Shown piece after piece: positions 45,004 to 56,635 of a DNA stretch of 64,000 nucleotides (positions are counted from its first letter, which is position 1; every line of letters starts with the position of its first letter). The translations under genes were made by a program, and so were the position numbers. Location of the stretch: the NCBI RefSeq assembly GCF_014237875.1, contig NZ_JACJVJ010000002.1, positions 1,083,300 through 1,147,299 of the forward strand. The letters are read 5' to 3'. This DNA is from Parasphingopyxis marina. GTDB taxonomy: Bacteria > Pseudomonadota > Alphaproteobacteria > Sphingomonadales > Sphingomonadaceae. Below the pieces are notes generated by a model. It had not been told where the DNA came from, did not search any database, and saw only the letters and a program-made list of their open reading frames with translations.

Positions 45004-45629
45004 TGGCCGACAGGTTCGATCTCGACGCGCTCGCCGACGCGCTGACGCCCGTCAGGCCGGTCAATCCGGCAATCGCCGCCGCGGTCGTCGGCATGATCAC
45101 GCTTACCGGAACGGGCGTCGTGACGCAGCTGTTCGGCTGGCGCAGCGGGATGACCGAACCGATGTTCCTGATGCGCAGCGGGCTGCTGTTAATCGTCGGC
45201 GTCGCCAGCCTTGCAGCGGTCACGGGCATGGCGCGTCCGGCCGTCGGTATGCATCGCACCGGCTGGCGCTGGGCGGCAGGTGCCTGCGCGGTCGTGCCCG
45301 TCGCCGCCTTCGTTACCGCGTTCGCCGGGGAAACCCCTGTCGCCGACCGCATCTATCCGGGCGACGGGATCTTCTGTCTGGTCATTTCAATTGGCATCGG
45401 CACCGCCATCGCCGCGGCCTTGACCCTGTGGCTGCGGCGCGGCGCACCGGTCTCCCCCGAACGCGCGGGCATCGTCACCGGGCTGTCCGCAGGCAGCTTC
45501 GGCACGTTCGCCTATTCCATGCACTGCCCGCACGACGACATCGTCTATTTCGGCCTCTGGTACACGCTCGCCATCGCCGCGACGACGATCGCCGGCCGTC
45601 TGCTCGTCCCGCGCCTTATCCGCTGGTAG
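45003..45629 (+). CDS. NrsF/DUF1109-type membrane anti-sigma factor
   Basis: 208 residues from the ATG at 45003 (GAGG 7 bp upstream); a GTG at 45000 is possible. Six hydrophobic segments, short cytoplasmic N-terminus (FDLDALADALTPVRPVNP, the DUF1109 start), and near the C-terminus the conserved SMHCPHDDIVYFGLWYT, with Cys residues that in relatives sense the signal. It holds the sigma factor at the membrane until stress releases it. It overlaps the sigma stop (TGATG), so the pair is coupled. Confidence 0.88.
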   Translation: MADRFDLDALADALTPVRPVNPAIAAAVVGMITLTGTGVVTQLFGWRSGMTEPMFLMRSGLLLIVGVASLAAVTGMARPAVGMHRTGWRWAAGACAVVPVAAFVTAFAGETPVADRIYPGDGIFCLVISIGIGTAIAAALTLWLRRGAPVSPERAGIVTGLSAGSFGTFAYSMHCPHDDIVYFGLWYTLAIAATTIAGRLLVPRLIRW

Positions 45630-45726
45630 AGCCGCCCGCAGGCGCATTCCCGCGCCCTGCAGAAACCCGTTTGTTTCCCGCGCGCCGCGCCCTACATTAC
45701 GGCTACTGCCTGGATAGGAGCGTCAC

Positions 45727-47604
45727 ATGCGGCTGTTGAGCGGAGCCTGGAAAGTCATTGTCGGGATCAAGGACGCGCTCGTCCTGGTCTTCATGATCCT
45801 CTTCTTCATGCTGCTATTCATGGCGCTGACCGCGAGCCCCAACCCGATCGTGGTCGGCGAGGGCGCGCTGCACGTGAATCTCGACGGCGTGATCGTCGAA
45901 CAGCCCGAACCCGTCGATCCGTTCGCCGTGCTGACCGGCAGCGACAGCGCAATCCGCGAACACCGTTTGCGCGACGTGGTCAGCGGCATCCGGGCCGCTG
46001 CGACCGACGACCGCGTGACCGCCGTGGCGCTCGATCTCGACGGGTTTCTCGGCGGAGGGCAGAGCGCGCTCGGCGAAGTCGGCGATGCGCTGCAAGAGGT
46101 TCGCGACGCGGGCAAGCCGGTCATCGCCTATGCCACCGCCTATGGCGACGACGCCTATCAGCTGGCCGCCCATGCCAGCGAAGTCTGGGTCAACCCGATG
46201 GGCGGCGCGCTCGTCCTCGGCCCGGGCGGCAACAATCTCTATTTCGGGGACGCGCTCAGCAATCTCGGCGTGACGGCGCATGTCTTCCGCGCCGGCACCT
46301 ATAAATCCGCGGTCGAACCCTTCAGCCGCGGCAGCATGTCGCCCGATGCCCGCGAGGCGAGCCAGGCACTCGCCGACACGCTGTTCGAAGCGTGGCGCGA
46401 GGATGTCAGCCGCGCCCGGCCCGATGCCAATCTCGACGCGATTATCGCCTCACCCGCCGACACCGTCGAGGCCGCCAACGGCAATCTCGCCACTGCGGCG
46501 CGCGAAGCCGGGATGATCGATCGTATCGGATCGCGCACCGAATGGCAGGCGCGCGTCGCCGAAATTGCGGGCGAGGACAGCAGGCACGGCTTCCGCCGCA
46601 TCCCGCTCGCCAACTGGATCGCCGCCAATCCGCGATCGGGCGGCGGTTCCAATATCGGCGTCATCACCGTCGCCGGGACGATCGTCGACGGCGAAGCGCC
46701 TCCCGGCACGGCGGGCGGCGAAACCATCGTCGAGTTGCTGCGCGAAGCGACCGAAAACCATGATTTCTCCGCAATCGTCGTGCGCATCGATTCCCCCGGC
46801 GGATCGGCGCTCGCCTCCGAACGGATTAGGGAGGCGATCCGCAACGCAGCCGCCGCCGAAGGCGATATCCCGGTCATCGTCTCGATGGGCAACCTCGCCG
46901 CATCGGGCGGCTATTGGGTGGCCATGGCAGGCGACGAGATCGTTGCCGAACCGGCGACCATCACCGGCTCGATCGGCGTGTTCAGTATCATCCCCACCTT
47001 CGAAGGCGTGCTGCGCGATCTCGAGATCGGCGCCGACGGGGTGGCGACCACGCCGCTCTCCGGAGAACCCGATATTCTCGGCGGCCTCTCACCGGAAGTC
47101 GAGCGGCTGTTCCAGGCGGGCACCGACGATATCTACAACCGCTTCCTCACCCTGGTCAGCGAGGGCCGCCACATGCCGCGCGAGCGGATCGAGGAACTGG
47201 CGCAGGGCCGGGTATGGGCCGGCGCGACGGCGCGCCAGCTGGGCCTTGTCGACCGCTTCGGATCGCTCGACGATGCGATCCTCGTCGCTGCGGAAGAGGC
47301 CGGGGTCGAGGCCGACGACGTCAATGTCATATGGATCGAAGAGCCGGTGGACTCCTTCACCGAATTCGTCCGCAACTGGTCTCGTGAAGAAGATACCGAA
47401 GCCACCGCGCCGCGCGATGTCTGGACGATGCTTCGCCCCGATCCGCGCGCGATTCTCTCGATCATGCTGGGCGAGATGCGGCTGCTGCTCGATGGCCCGG
47501 CGATGCAGGCACGGTGCATCGAATGCCCGGTGGACGTTGTGCCGGGGCGCGGCAGCGGCGATGCGACGACGCGGGCGATGCTGCTGGGTTGGCTGGGGGG
47601 TTAG
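45727..47604 (+). CDS. sppA: Signal peptide peptidase SppA, 67K type
   Basis: 625 residues, long two-domain form as in E. coli. N-terminal membrane anchor (ALVLVFMILFFMLLFMAL), then tandem peptidase S49 domains. The Ser-Lys catalytic dyad is visible: Lys193 in AGTYKSAVEPFSRG and Ser393 in SMGNLAASGGYWVAM. It degrades cleaved signal peptides in the membrane. Monocistronic, convergent with the TRIC-like gene. Confidence 0.94.
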   Translation: MRLLSGAWKVIVGIKDALVLVFMILFFMLLFMALTASPNPIVVGEGALHVNLDGVIVEQPEPVDPFAVLTGSDSAIREHRLRDVVSGIRAAATDDRVTAVALDLDGFLGGGQSALGEVGDALQEVRDAGKPVIAYATAYGDDAYQLAAHASEVWVNPMGGALVLGPGGNNLYFGDALSNLGVTAHVFRAGTYKSAVEPFSRGSMSPDAREASQALADTLFEAWREDVSRARPDANLDAIIASPADTVEAANGNLATAAREAGMIDRIGSRTEWQARVAEIAGEDSRHGFRRIPLANWIAANPRSGGGSNIGVITVAGTIVDGEAPPGTAGGETIVELLREATENHDFSAIVVRIDSPGGSALASERIREAIRNAAAAEGDIPVIVSMGNLAASGGYWVAMAGDEIVAEPATITGSIGVFSIIPTFEGVLRDLEIGADGVATTPLSGEPDILGGLSPEVERLFQAGTDDIYNRFLTLVSEGRHMPRERIEELAQGRVWAGATARQLGLVDRFGSLDDAILVAAEEAGVEADDVNVIWIEEPVDSFTEFVRNWSREEDTEATAPRDVWTMLRPDPRAILSIMLGEMRLLLDGPAMQARCIECPVDVVPGRGSGDATTRAMLLGWLGG

Positions 47605-48224
47605 CCGCCACGATAGGTCGGCAACGCCAGTCCCTTCCAGATCGCCAGCGCGCGCAGGGTGAAACCGGCCAGCGCGGAAAGGCCGGCGGCAATCGGCAGC
47701 ATCACGCCCAGCAGGGTTAGCCCGACAAATAGCGCAGCCGCGAGCGCGGCGGCGGTCACATAAAGCTCCGGCCGCAGGATGATCGAGGGCTCACCCGCCA
47801 ATATATCGCGAATGATGCCGCCGAGACAGGCGGTGAAGATCCCCATCAGAACCGCGGCGAGCGGCGGAACGCCGAAACTCAGCGCCTTCGCCGCGCCGAA
47901 CACCGCATAGGCGGCCATGCCGATAGCATCGAGCCAGTCTAGCGCCTTACCGCGCCACAGTTTCGCCGGCGTGATCCAGACGAACAGCGCAATGACGAGG
48001 CAGGCGATGAGCGGCCGGCTGTCAGCGACCCAGAAGACCGGCGCGCCGATCAGCAGGTCCCGCACTGTGCCGCCGCCCGCCCCGGTCGCGAGCGCGAAAA
48101 AAGCGAAGGTGACGAGCGTCTGCTTCGCGCGCGCTGCGGCCACCGCACCGGTCGCCGCAAACAGGCCGATGCCGCCGACATCGAGCGCTGACAGCACGGG
48201 GCCGATCGGAAAATCCGGGGTCAT
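47601..48224 (-). CDS. TRIC/UPF0126-type membrane channel protein
   Basis: 207 residues from the ATG at 48224, overlapping the stop of the PepSY gene by ATGA. Two repeats of three helices with the family motifs ATGAGGGTVRDLL and TACLGGIIRDILAG, GlyGly-x-x-ArgAsp in each. Bacterial homologues of trimeric intracellular cation channels conduct potassium. Its 3' end overlaps the sppA stop by 4 bp. Partnership with the PepSY protein is by position only. Confidence 0.9.
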   Translation of the reverse strand: MTPDFPIGPVLSALDVGGIGLFAATGAVAAARAKQTLVTFAFFALATGAGGGTVRDLLIGAPVFWVADSRPLIACLVIALFVWITPAKLWRGKALDWLDAIGMAAYAVFGAAKALSFGVPPLAAVLMGIFTACLGGIIRDILAGEPSIILRPELYVTAAALAAALFVGLTLLGVMLPIAAGLSALAGFTLRALAIWKGLALPTYRGG

Positions 48225-48916
48225 GCCCGCTCCTTGCGGCGTTTCTTGATATACCGCCAGGGCAGGATGATCAGGCCCAGCAATACCATCAGCAGCGCCA
48301 GTATTGCCGAGACCACCAGGATCAGGTGATGCGTGTCCTCGCGTTGCTGGAGGTCCATGATGTGGAGCCCCCACATGAAATCGAAAGCGCGCCACAGGCC
48401 GGTGCGGATGGCGAGAACATCGCCGGTCTCGGCATCGATATAGACGTGATGGCTGGTCCCGAAACGCGCGCGCCAGGCGGGGCGGCCGCGGCGCAGATCT
48501 AACGGGTTGGCATCGGCATCGAAGCGCCGCATTTCTGCAAGCGGTTCGTCACCCGCATAGGCGGCGAGGGCGATGGTCGCCGCCTCCTCGCTGGTGAGCT
48601 GCGGCGCAAGATAAGCCCCGGTTTCCACCGAAGCCCGCCGTCCGCCGCCATCGGCGAAGCGGATCACCCAAATCGGGCCACCGGAACGCTGGACGAGATC
48701 GACACTCTCGACCGCGCGGACCGCGCTATCGATGCGCGGGAAGACGGGCGGCACTTCGCCCAGCATCACGGCGGGGGTTTCGGCGCGCAGATGGGTGCCA
48801 CGCACCTCCTCGATCGGCCGGGCGACCATGAACAGGCCGGATATGGTCCAGATGAGCAGCGGCACCCCAGCGAGCCAGCCGAGCCAGATATGCCATTTGG
48901 TAAGTGTCAGGCGCAT
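48221..48916 (-). CDS. PepSY-domain membrane protein
   Basis: 231 residues from the ATG at 48916. An N-terminal membrane helix (IWLGWLAGVPLLIWTISGLF), a periplasmic region with a PepSY-like segment (HHVYIDAETGDVLAIR), and a C-terminal helix (LILVVSAILALLMVLLGLII) with a basic tail. The layout is like PepSY_TM proteins that sit beside siderophore or reductase functions, but nothing nearby suggests iron uptake. First gene of a two-gene unit with the TRIC-type gene. Confidence 0.82.
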   Translation of the reverse strand: MRLTLTKWHIWLGWLAGVPLLIWTISGLFMVARPIEEVRGTHLRAETPAVMLGEVPPVFPRIDSAVRAVESVDLVQRSGGPIWVIRFADGGGRRASVETGAYLAPQLTSEEAATIALAAYAGDEPLAEMRRFDADANPLDLRRGRPAWRARFGTSHHVYIDAETGDVLAIRTGLWRAFDFMWGLHIMDLQQREDTHHLILVVSAILALLMVLLGLIILPWRYIKKRRKERA

Positions 48917-48940
48917 TCCCGTCCCCAAATCCGCTTCCCC

Positions 48941-49000
48941 TGAGCTTGTCGAAGGGCTGTCTTTCTTCTTGCAAGAAAAAGCAGGGTTTCGACAAGCTCA
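48941..49000. repeat. REP-like extragenic inverted repeat
   Basis: TGAGCTTGTCGAA (48941-48953) is exactly inverted as TTCGACAAGCTCA (48988-49000); between them lies the palindrome TTCTTGCAAGAA. It occupies the gap between lpd and the PepSY gene. Short elements with a TTCGACAAGCTCA core are common between genes in sphingomonads, as I recall. Confidence 0.8.
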
Positions 49001-49031
49001 GCCCAAGCGGGTTGAGGACGCTGTCCGGCGG

Positions 49032-50441
49032 CTACATATGGATCGGCTTGCCCTGCACGGCCATCGCCGCTTCCTTTACGGCTTCCGAATGGGTCGGATG
49101 GGCGTGGCAGGTATAGGCGATATCCTCGCTGGTCGCGCCGAACTCCATCGCCTGCGCGGCCTGGGCGATCATCGTGCCGGCCAGCGAAGCGACGATATGA
49201 ACGCCGAGCACCCGGTCGGTTTCGGCATCGGCGACGATTTTGACGAAGCCGTCCGTGTCGCGGTTCGTCTTGGCACGGCTGTTCGCCATCATCGGGAATT
49301 TGCCGACCTTGACCTCATGCCCCTTCTCCTTGGCCTCTTCGGTGGTGAGGCCGACAGCGGCGATCTCGGGCATCGTGTAGACGACCGAGGGAATCACATC
49401 GTGATTGATGATACCGACCTGGCCGGCGATCCACTCTGCGACCGCAATACCCTCGTCCTCGGCCTTGTGCGCGAGCATCGGCCCGGGAACGACATCGCCG
49501 ATCGCGCGGACGCCGTCGACCGATGTGCGAAACTCGCCGTCGATCTCGATCTGGCCGCGTGCGTTGGTTTCGAGACCGATCTTGTCGAGGCCGAAGCCTT
49601 CGGTGTTGGGCCTGCGGCCGATCGCGACCAGCACGCAATCGGCTTCGATGGTTTCGGCCTCGCCGCCTTTGGCGGGCTCTACGGTCAAAGTCGCCTTCGT
49701 CTTGATCGCCTTGGCGCCGGTCACCTTGGTGCCGGTGCGGATGTCGAAACCCTGCTTTTTGAACAGCTTGGCGGCTTCCTTACGGACTTCGCCGTCCATG
49801 CCGGGCAGGATCTGGTCGAGAAACTCGATGACGGTCACTTCGGCGCCCAGCCGGCGCCAGACCGAGCCGAGCTCCAGCCCGATCACCCCGCCGCCGATGA
49901 CGACCATATGCTTGGGCACCTTGGGCAGCGCCAGCGCGCCGGTGGAATCGACGATCACGCCGCCTTCATTGTCGACGTCCACACCGGGTAGCGGCGTCAC
50001 CGAGGAGCCGGTGGCGATAACGATTTCCTTCGCCGTCACCTTCTTGCGGCCGATCTTGACCGTGTGCGCGTCCTCGAAGCTCGCATGGCCCTTCAGCCAT
50101 TCGACCTTGTTCTTCTTGAACAGGAATTCGACGCCGTCGGTCAGCCCTTTTACGGCCGAGACTTTCTCGGCCAGCATCGCCTTGAGATCGAGCTTGGCAC
50201 CGGTGACGGTGACGCCGAACCTCTCGAGCGCGCCGCTATGCGCTTCCTCGAAAAGCTCCGACGCATGGAGCAGCGCCTTGGACGGAATGCAGCCGACATT
50301 GAGGCAGGTCCCGCCCAGGGTTTCGCGACTTTCCACGCAGGCAGTTTTCAGGCCCAGCTGCGCGGCCCGGATCGCGGCGACATAACCACCGGGACCGGAG
50401 CCGATGATCAGCAGGTCGAAATCATATGTATTGTCAGCCAT
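49032..50441 (-). CDS. lpd: Dihydrolipoyl dehydrogenase (E3)
   Basis: 469 residues. FAD motif LLIIGSGPGGYVAAIRA, redox disulfide Cys46-Cys51 in GGTCLNVGCIPSKAL, NAD-binding VVIGGGVIGLELGSVW and the C-terminal dimer-interface His-Glu pair in CHAHPTHSEA. It reoxidises the lipoyl groups of 2-oxoglutarate dehydrogenase. Last gene of the sucD-odhA-odhB-lpd series, 9 bp after odhB. Confidence 0.97.
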   Translation of the reverse strand: MADNTYDFDLLIIGSGPGGYVAAIRAAQLGLKTACVESRETLGGTCLNVGCIPSKALLHASELFEEAHSGALERFGVTVTGAKLDLKAMLAEKVSAVKGLTDGVEFLFKKNKVEWLKGHASFEDAHTVKIGRKKVTAKEIVIATGSSVTPLPGVDVDNEGGVIVDSTGALALPKVPKHMVVIGGGVIGLELGSVWRRLGAEVTVIEFLDQILPGMDGEVRKEAAKLFKKQGFDIRTGTKVTGAKAIKTKATLTVEPAKGGEAETIEADCVLVAIGRRPNTEGFGLDKIGLETNARGQIEIDGEFRTSVDGVRAIGDVVPGPMLAHKAEDEGIAVAEWIAGQVGIINHDVIPSVVYTMPEIAAVGLTTEEAKEKGHEVKVGKFPMMANSRAKTNRDTDGFVKIVADAETDRVLGVHIVASLAGTMIAQAAQAMEFGATSEDIAYTCHAHPTHSEAVKEAAMAVQGKPIHM

Positions 50442-50450
50442 TTAGCACCT

Positions 50451-51677
50451 TTAGAGGTCGATCAGCAGCCGCATGGGATCTTCGAGCGCTTCCTTCATGC
50501 GGACGAGCGCGGTGACGGCCTCGCGGCCGTCGATCAGGCGGTGATCGTAGGAGAGCGCGAGATACATCATCGGTCGCGCGGCGATCGAACCGTCGGGCAG
50601 GACAACCGGCCGCTGTTCGATCCGGTGCATACCGAGCACGGCGGATTGCGGCGGATTGATGATCGGCGTCGAGAGCAAGGACCCGAACACGCCGCCGTTC
50701 GAAACGGTGAAGGTGCCGCCGCGCATCTCGTCCATCGACAAGGTACCGTCCTTGGCGCGCTTGCCGAAATCGGCGATCGCCAGTTCGATCTCGGCGAAGC
50801 TCATCTGGTCGGCGCTGCGGATCACCGGAACGACAAGGCCGTTCGGCGCGGAGACCGCGACCGAAACGTCGACATAATCATGATAGACGATCTCGTCGCC
50901 GTCGATCTGCGCGTTGACCGAGGGCACATCGCGCAGCGCAAGGCAGGCGGCCTTTACGAAAAAGCCCATGAATCCAAGCCGGATGCCGTGCTTCTTCTCG
51001 AACAGTTCCTTATACTTCTTCCGCGCCTCCATGACCTCGGTCATGTCGACATCGTTGAAGGTGGTGAGCAGCGCTGCGGTGTTCTGCGCTTCCTTGAGAC
51101 GCGAGGCGATGGTCTGGCGCAGGCGCGTCATCCGCACGCGTTCTTCACGGCGTTCGCCGGGGGCTGCGGCAGCCGGCGCGCTGGGCGCCGGTTCGGCGCG
51201 TTCCATGCTCGGCGCATGGGCTTCGGCCTTCTGGGCCTTGGCGGCGGCGAGGACATCGTCCTTGGTTAGCCGTCCGTCCTTGCCCGTCCCGGCAATCTTC
51301 GAGGGATCGAGCCCATGTTCGAGCACCGCGCGCCGTACGGCCGGCGACAGCGTCAGCGGCTGGGCCGCGCTATCGGCGGGCGCCGCGGGCGGCGGAGGCG
51401 GCGCGGCGGCCTCCTTCGGCGCGGCTTTTTTACCGCCTGCGCCTTCGGCGATCCGCGCGATGATGGCGCCGACCTCGATCGTATCGCCGACGGCCACCAT
51501 CTGCTCGTCCAGCGTCCCGGCGACCGGCGAGGGGACTTCGACCGCAACCTTGTCGGTCTCGAGACTCGCAATCGGTTCGTCGCGGCCAACGGCATCGCCG
51601 GGCTGTTTCAGCCATTCGCCGAGCGTCGCTTCGGTGATCGATTCGCCGAGGGCGGGAACCTGGACATCGGTTGCCAT
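50451..51677 (-). CDS. odhB: Dihydrolipoyllysine succinyltransferase (E2 of 2-oxoglutarate dehydrogenase)
   Basis: 408 residues from the ATG at 51677. N-terminal lipoyl domain with Lys43 in [14 protein letters not shown], Ala/Pro linker, peripheral-subunit-binding domain ([19 protein letters not shown]), second linker and catalytic domain with [12 protein letters not shown] (catalytic His-Asp). It is preceded by odhA with 1 bp between. The open frame extends upstream but within odhA. Confidence 0.97.
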   Translation of the reverse strand: MATDVQVPALGESITEATLGEWLKQPGDAVGRDEPIASLETDKVAVEVPSPVAGTLDEQMVAVGDTIEVGAIIARIAEGAGGKKAAPKEAAAPPPPPAAPADSAAQPLTLSPAVRRAVLEHGLDPSKIAGTGKDGRLTKDDVLAAAKAQKAEAHAPSMERAEPAPSAPAAAAPGERREERVRMTRLRQTIASRLKEAQNTAALLTTFNDVDMTEVMEARKKYKELFEKKHGIRLGFMGFFVKAACLALRDVPSVNAQIDGDEIVYHDYVDVSVAVSAPNGLVVPVIRSADQMSFAEIELAIADFGKRAKDGTLSMDEMRGGTFTVSNGGVFGSLLSTPIINPPQSAVLGMHRIEQRPVVLPDGSIAARPMMYLALSYDHRLIDGREAVTALVRMKEALEDPMRLLIDL

Positions 51678-51678
51678 G

Positions 51679-54585
51679 CTATTTCTTTCCCTGATTATGG
51701 CCGAGCGCAGCGGCGACCAGAGCCTCCTGCTGCTGCAGGTGACGCTTGGCAAGACCCGTAGCGGGGGACGCGCTCGGTTCGCGACCGGCATAGTCGACGC
51801 GCTCGGGGCCGACCCCGGCTTCTTCGAGACTTTCGTCGATATAGTGGCGCGCGAACATCCATGCGCCCTGGTTCTTCGGTTCTTCCTGGCACCAGACGAC
51901 CTGTCCGAGATTGGTCATCCGCTTCAGCCGCACGATCAGCGGCTCGGCGGGGAAGGGATAAAGCTGCTCGATGCGGACGATCGACGTATTCTTGTCCTTC
52001 TTCGGGTCGCGCGCGTCGAACAGGTCATAGGCGACCTTGCCCGAACACAGCACCAGCCGCTTAACGTCCTTGTCGGCGACATCGACGACGTCCGAACGTA
52101 TCCGCATGAAATGGCTCTCGCCGAGAAAATCGTCGAGCTTCGACACCGCCGCCTTGTGCCGGAGCAGCGATTTCGGCGTCATGATGATCAGCGGCTTGCG
52201 GAACGGCCGCAGCATCTGGCGCCGCAGCACGTGGAAATAATTGGCCGGTTCGGTGATGTTGCACACCTGCATATTGTCGCCCGCGCACAGCTGCAGATAG
52301 CGTTCGAGCCGGGCCGAGCTATGCTCCGGCCCCTGCCCTTCATAACCATGCGGCAACAGCATCACGAGGCCGTTGGCGCGCAGCCATTTCGCCTCACCGC
52401 TGGCGATGAACTGGTCGATCATCACCTGCGCGCCGTTGGCGAAGTCGCCGAACTGCGCCTCCCAGAGCACCAGCGTTTTCGGATCGGCAAGCGAATAGCC
52501 ATATTCGAAGCCCAGCACGCCGAACTCGGACAGCGGGCTGTTCAGCACCTCGAACTGACCGCCCTCGACATGGGCGAGCGGCGTGTAGCGCTCGGCGGTT
52601 TCCTGATCATACCATTCAGCATGACGCTGGCTGAATGTGCCGCGGCCAGAATCCTGGCCCGAAAGACGCACGCCATATTCGTCCTTGAGCAGCGTGCCGA
52701 AACCGAGCGCCTCGGCCGTGGCCCAGTCGAACCCCTCGCCGCTCGCGAACATTTCGCGCTTGGCCTCGAGGATACGGTCGAGCGTCTTGTGGATCTTGAG
52801 GCCTTCGGGAACGGTGGTCAGCGTCTCGCCGATCGCGCGCAGCGTCTTTTCGTCGACGCCGGACACGATTCCGCGCCGCGCGGTTTCGGGATCGGGCGGC
52901 ATACCGAGCCCTTCCCAGCGACCGCCGAACCAGTCGGCCTTGTTGGGAAGGTAGTTCTTGCCCGCCTCGAACTCCTCTTCGAGCATCGCGTTGAAATCGT
53001 CGGTCGCTTTCTCGACCCAGCCTTCGTCGATCACTCCCTCGGCAACGAGGCGGTCGCCATAGACGGCTGAAACCTTGGGATGCGACCGGATCGCGCGGTA
53101 CATGACCGGCTGGGTGAAACTCGGCTCGTCGCCTTCATTATGGCCGAAGCGGCGATAGCACCACATGTCGATCACGACGTCGCGGCCGAACTTCTGGCGG
53201 AATTCGACGGCGAGCTTGCAGGCGAAGGTCACCGCTTCGGGATCGTCGCCATTGACGTGCAGGATCGGCGCCTGGACCATCTTCGCGACGTCCGAGGGAT
53301 AGGGCGAGGAGCGCGCGAATTGCGGGCTCGTCGTGAAACCGATCTGGTTGTTGATGATGAAATGGATGCAGCCGCCGGTATTGTATCCGCGGATGCCGGA
53401 AAAGCCGAAACATTCGGCAACGATCCCTTGCCCCGCGAACGCCGCATCGCCGTGGAGGAGAACGGGCAGCACTTCCTTATGCTCTTCCAGATCCTCGCGC
53501 ATCACTTGGGTGGCGCGGGCCTTGCCGAGGACCACCGGATCGGCAGCTTCGAGATGCGAGGGGTTGGCGACCAGCGACATATGGACGCTGATCCCGTCGA
53601 ATTCGCGGTCGGTCGACGTGCCGAGATGATATTTGACGTCGCCCGAACCGCCGACATCGTCGGGATTGGCGCTGCCACCGGCAAATTCGTGGAAGATCGC
53701 GCGATAGGGTTTCGCCATGACATTGGCGAGAACGTTCAATCGCCCGCGATGGGCCATGCCGATGACCATCTCGCGCATGCCGTCGGCGCCGCCATATTTG
53801 ATCACCGCCTCAAGCGCCGGAACCATGGATTCGCCGCCATCGAGACCGAAACGCTTGGTCCCGACATATTTCTTGCCGAGGAAGTTTTCCCATTGCTCGG
53901 CCTGGATCACCTTGGAAAGGATCGCCTGCTTGCCCTGCTCGGTGAACTGGATGGTGGCTTCCTTGCCCTCCATCTTCTCCTGCAGGTAGCGCCGCTCCTC
54001 CAGGTCGTTGATATGCATATATTCAAGGCCGACCGGGCCGCAGTAATTTTCACGCAGGATCGCAACGATCTCGTTGACCGTCGCGCTTTCCAGGCCGAGC
54101 GCACCGCCCAGATAGACCGGCTTGTCGAGATCCTCGGCCGCGAACCCGTGAAACTCAGGCGTCAGATCGGCCGGCTGGATCCGCTCGTGCAGGCCCAGCG
54201 GATCGAGATCGGCGGCGAGATGGCCGCGCACGCGATAGGTGCGGATCAACATCATCGCGCGGATCGAATTGCCGGCCGCGCGCTCGATCTCGTCCGAGGA
54301 AAGCGGCGTGCGCGAATAGGATGGCGCGGCGGGCGCCGGCGACGCCGTCTCCGCAATCGTCATCTGGGTGGGATCGAGGCCCGCCGTCAGCTCATCGGTG
54401 GTGGCGAGCGGCCAGTTGGGGCGCTGCCAGCTCGGCCCGCTCGCGGTATCTTCCAGACCGGCGAAGAAATCGCGCCAGCTCGCTTCGACCGATTCCGGAT
54501 TATCGCGGAAACGGCGATACAGCGCCTCGACGAAAGACGGACTGACCCCCTCGATCTCGGAGAAGTCCAAACCCTCTAGGCCCAT
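51679..54585 (-). CDS. odhA: 2-oxoglutarate dehydrogenase E1 component
   Basis: 968 residues, normal length. Thiamine-diphosphate motif: GDAAFAGQG start and [10 protein letters not shown] end of the cofactor loop; N-terminal [11 protein letters not shown] region; C-terminal transketolase-like part with [12 protein letters not shown]. It converts 2-oxoglutarate to succinyl groups on E2. The usual neighbours odhB and lpd follow; sucD precedes by 55 bp. Confidence 0.97.
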   Translation of the reverse strand: MGLEGLDFSEIEGVSPSFVEALYRRFRDNPESVEASWRDFFAGLEDTASGPSWQRPNWPLATTDELTAGLDPTQMTIAETASPAPAAPSYSRTPLSSDEIERAAGNSIRAMMLIRTYRVRGHLAADLDPLGLHERIQPADLTPEFHGFAAEDLDKPVYLGGALGLESATVNEIVAILRENYCGPVGLEYMHINDLEERRYLQEKMEGKEATIQFTEQGKQAILSKVIQAEQWENFLGKKYVGTKRFGLDGGESMVPALEAVIKYGGADGMREMVIGMAHRGRLNVLANVMAKPYRAIFHEFAGGSANPDDVGGSGDVKYHLGTSTDREFDGISVHMSLVANPSHLEAADPVVLGKARATQVMREDLEEHKEVLPVLLHGDAAFAGQGIVAECFGFSGIRGYNTGGCIHFIINNQIGFTTSPQFARSSPYPSDVAKMVQAPILHVNGDDPEAVTFACKLAVEFRQKFGRDVVIDMWCYRRFGHNEGDEPSFTQPVMYRAIRSHPKVSAVYGDRLVAEGVIDEGWVEKATDDFNAMLEEEFEAGKNYLPNKADWFGGRWEGLGMPPDPETARRGIVSGVDEKTLRAIGETLTTVPEGLKIHKTLDRILEAKREMFASGEGFDWATAEALGFGTLLKDEYGVRLSGQDSGRGTFSQRHAEWYDQETAERYTPLAHVEGGQFEVLNSPLSEFGVLGFEYGYSLADPKTLVLWEAQFGDFANGAQVMIDQFIASGEAKWLRANGLVMLLPHGYEGQGPEHSSARLERYLQLCAGDNMQVCNITEPANYFHVLRRQMLRPFRKPLIIMTPKSLLRHKAAVSKLDDFLGESHFMRIRSDVVDVADKDVKRLVLCSGKVAYDLFDARDPKKDKNTSIVRIEQLYPFPAEPLIVRLKRMTNLGQVVWCQEEPKNQGAWMFARHYIDESLEEAGVGPERVDYAGREPSASPATGLAKRHLQQQEALVAAALGHNQGKK

Positions 54586-54640
54586 GAAATGCTGTCCTTA
54601 GCCGGTGATGACGCCCGATCTGGGGCGGGAAGCTACACTA

Positions 54641-55525
54641 TCAACCCTTAAGTAAATCCGCGAGCGTCGTGCCAAGTTCCGCCGGGCTCGGAGAAACCCG
54701 GATACCGGCTGCCTCCATCGCCGCGATCTTGTCGTCCGCGCCGCCCTTGCCGCCCGAGACGATGGCACCGGCATGGCCCATGCGGCGCCCCGGGGGCGCC
54801 GTGCGCCCGGCGATAAAGCCGACCGTCGGTTTGGACCGGCCCGCCCTGGCTTCGGACGCCAGGAATTCCGCGGCTTCTTCTTCGGCGCTGCCGCCGATTT
54901 CGCCGATCATGATGATCGATCGGGTTTCGTCGTCGGCGAGGAAAAGCTCCAGCACGTCGATAAAATTGGTGCCGTTGACCGGATCGCCGCCGATGCCGAC
55001 TGCAGTCGTCTGGCCGAGGCCGACGGCGGTCGTCTGGTGGACGGCTTCATAGGTAAGCGTACCGGAACGCGAGACGACGCCGACCGAACCCTTTTGGAAG
55101 ATGCTGCCGGGCATGATGCCGATCTTGCACTCTTCAGGGGTCAGCACGCCGGGGCAGTTGGGGCCGATCAGCCGCGATTTCGATCCTTCGAGCTTCGCTT
55201 TCACCGTCACCATATCGAGCACCGGAATGCCCTCCGTGATCGCGACGATCAGCGGAACTTCGGCCTCGATCGCTTCGATGATCGAAGCGGCGGCGAATTT
55301 CGGCGGCACGTATACGACGCTGGCGTCCGCGCCGGTTTCGGCCATCGCTTCGGCCATGGTGCTGTAGACCGGCAACCCGAGATGGGTCGTCCCACCCTTG
55401 CCCGGCGTGACGCCGGCGACCATCTTGGTCCCGTAGTCGATCGCCTGCTGGGTGTGGAACGTGCCGGTTTCGCCGGTCATCCCCTGGGTGATGACCTTCG
55501 TGTCCTTGTTGACGAGAATACTCAT
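54641..55525 (-). CDS. sucD: Succinyl-CoA synthetase alpha subunit
   Basis: 294 residues. CoA-binding N-terminus ([20 protein letters not shown]), the phosphohistidine His251 in [12 protein letters not shown], and nucleotide-specificity residues [10 protein letters not shown]. It forms succinate and ATP or GTP with SucC. The partner gene sucC is not next to it: mdh ends 30 bp upstream, so the beta subunit must be encoded elsewhere. Confidence 0.97.
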   Translation of the reverse strand: MSILVNKDTKVITQGMTGETGTFHTQQAIDYGTKMVAGVTPGKGGTTHLGLPVYSTMAEAMAETGADASVVYVPPKFAAASIIEAIEAEVPLIVAITEGIPVLDMVTVKAKLEGSKSRLIGPNCPGVLTPEECKIGIMPGSIFQKGSVGVVSRSGTLTYEAVHQTTAVGLGQTTAVGIGGDPVNGTNFIDVLELFLADDETRSIIMIGEIGGSAEEEAAEFLASEARAGRSKPTVGFIAGRTAPPGRRMGHAGAIVSGGKGGADDKIAAMEAAGIRVSPSPAELGTTLADLLKG

Positions 55526-55554
55526 GCGTTGGGCGTCTTCCTGCTATTCGGAGT

Positions 55555-56577
<1,023 letters not shown>

Positions 56578-56635
56578 TCAGGAGAGTCGGCAACCGTTCG
56601 CAAGCGCAAAAAATGCATCATCTCCATTGCTTTTC

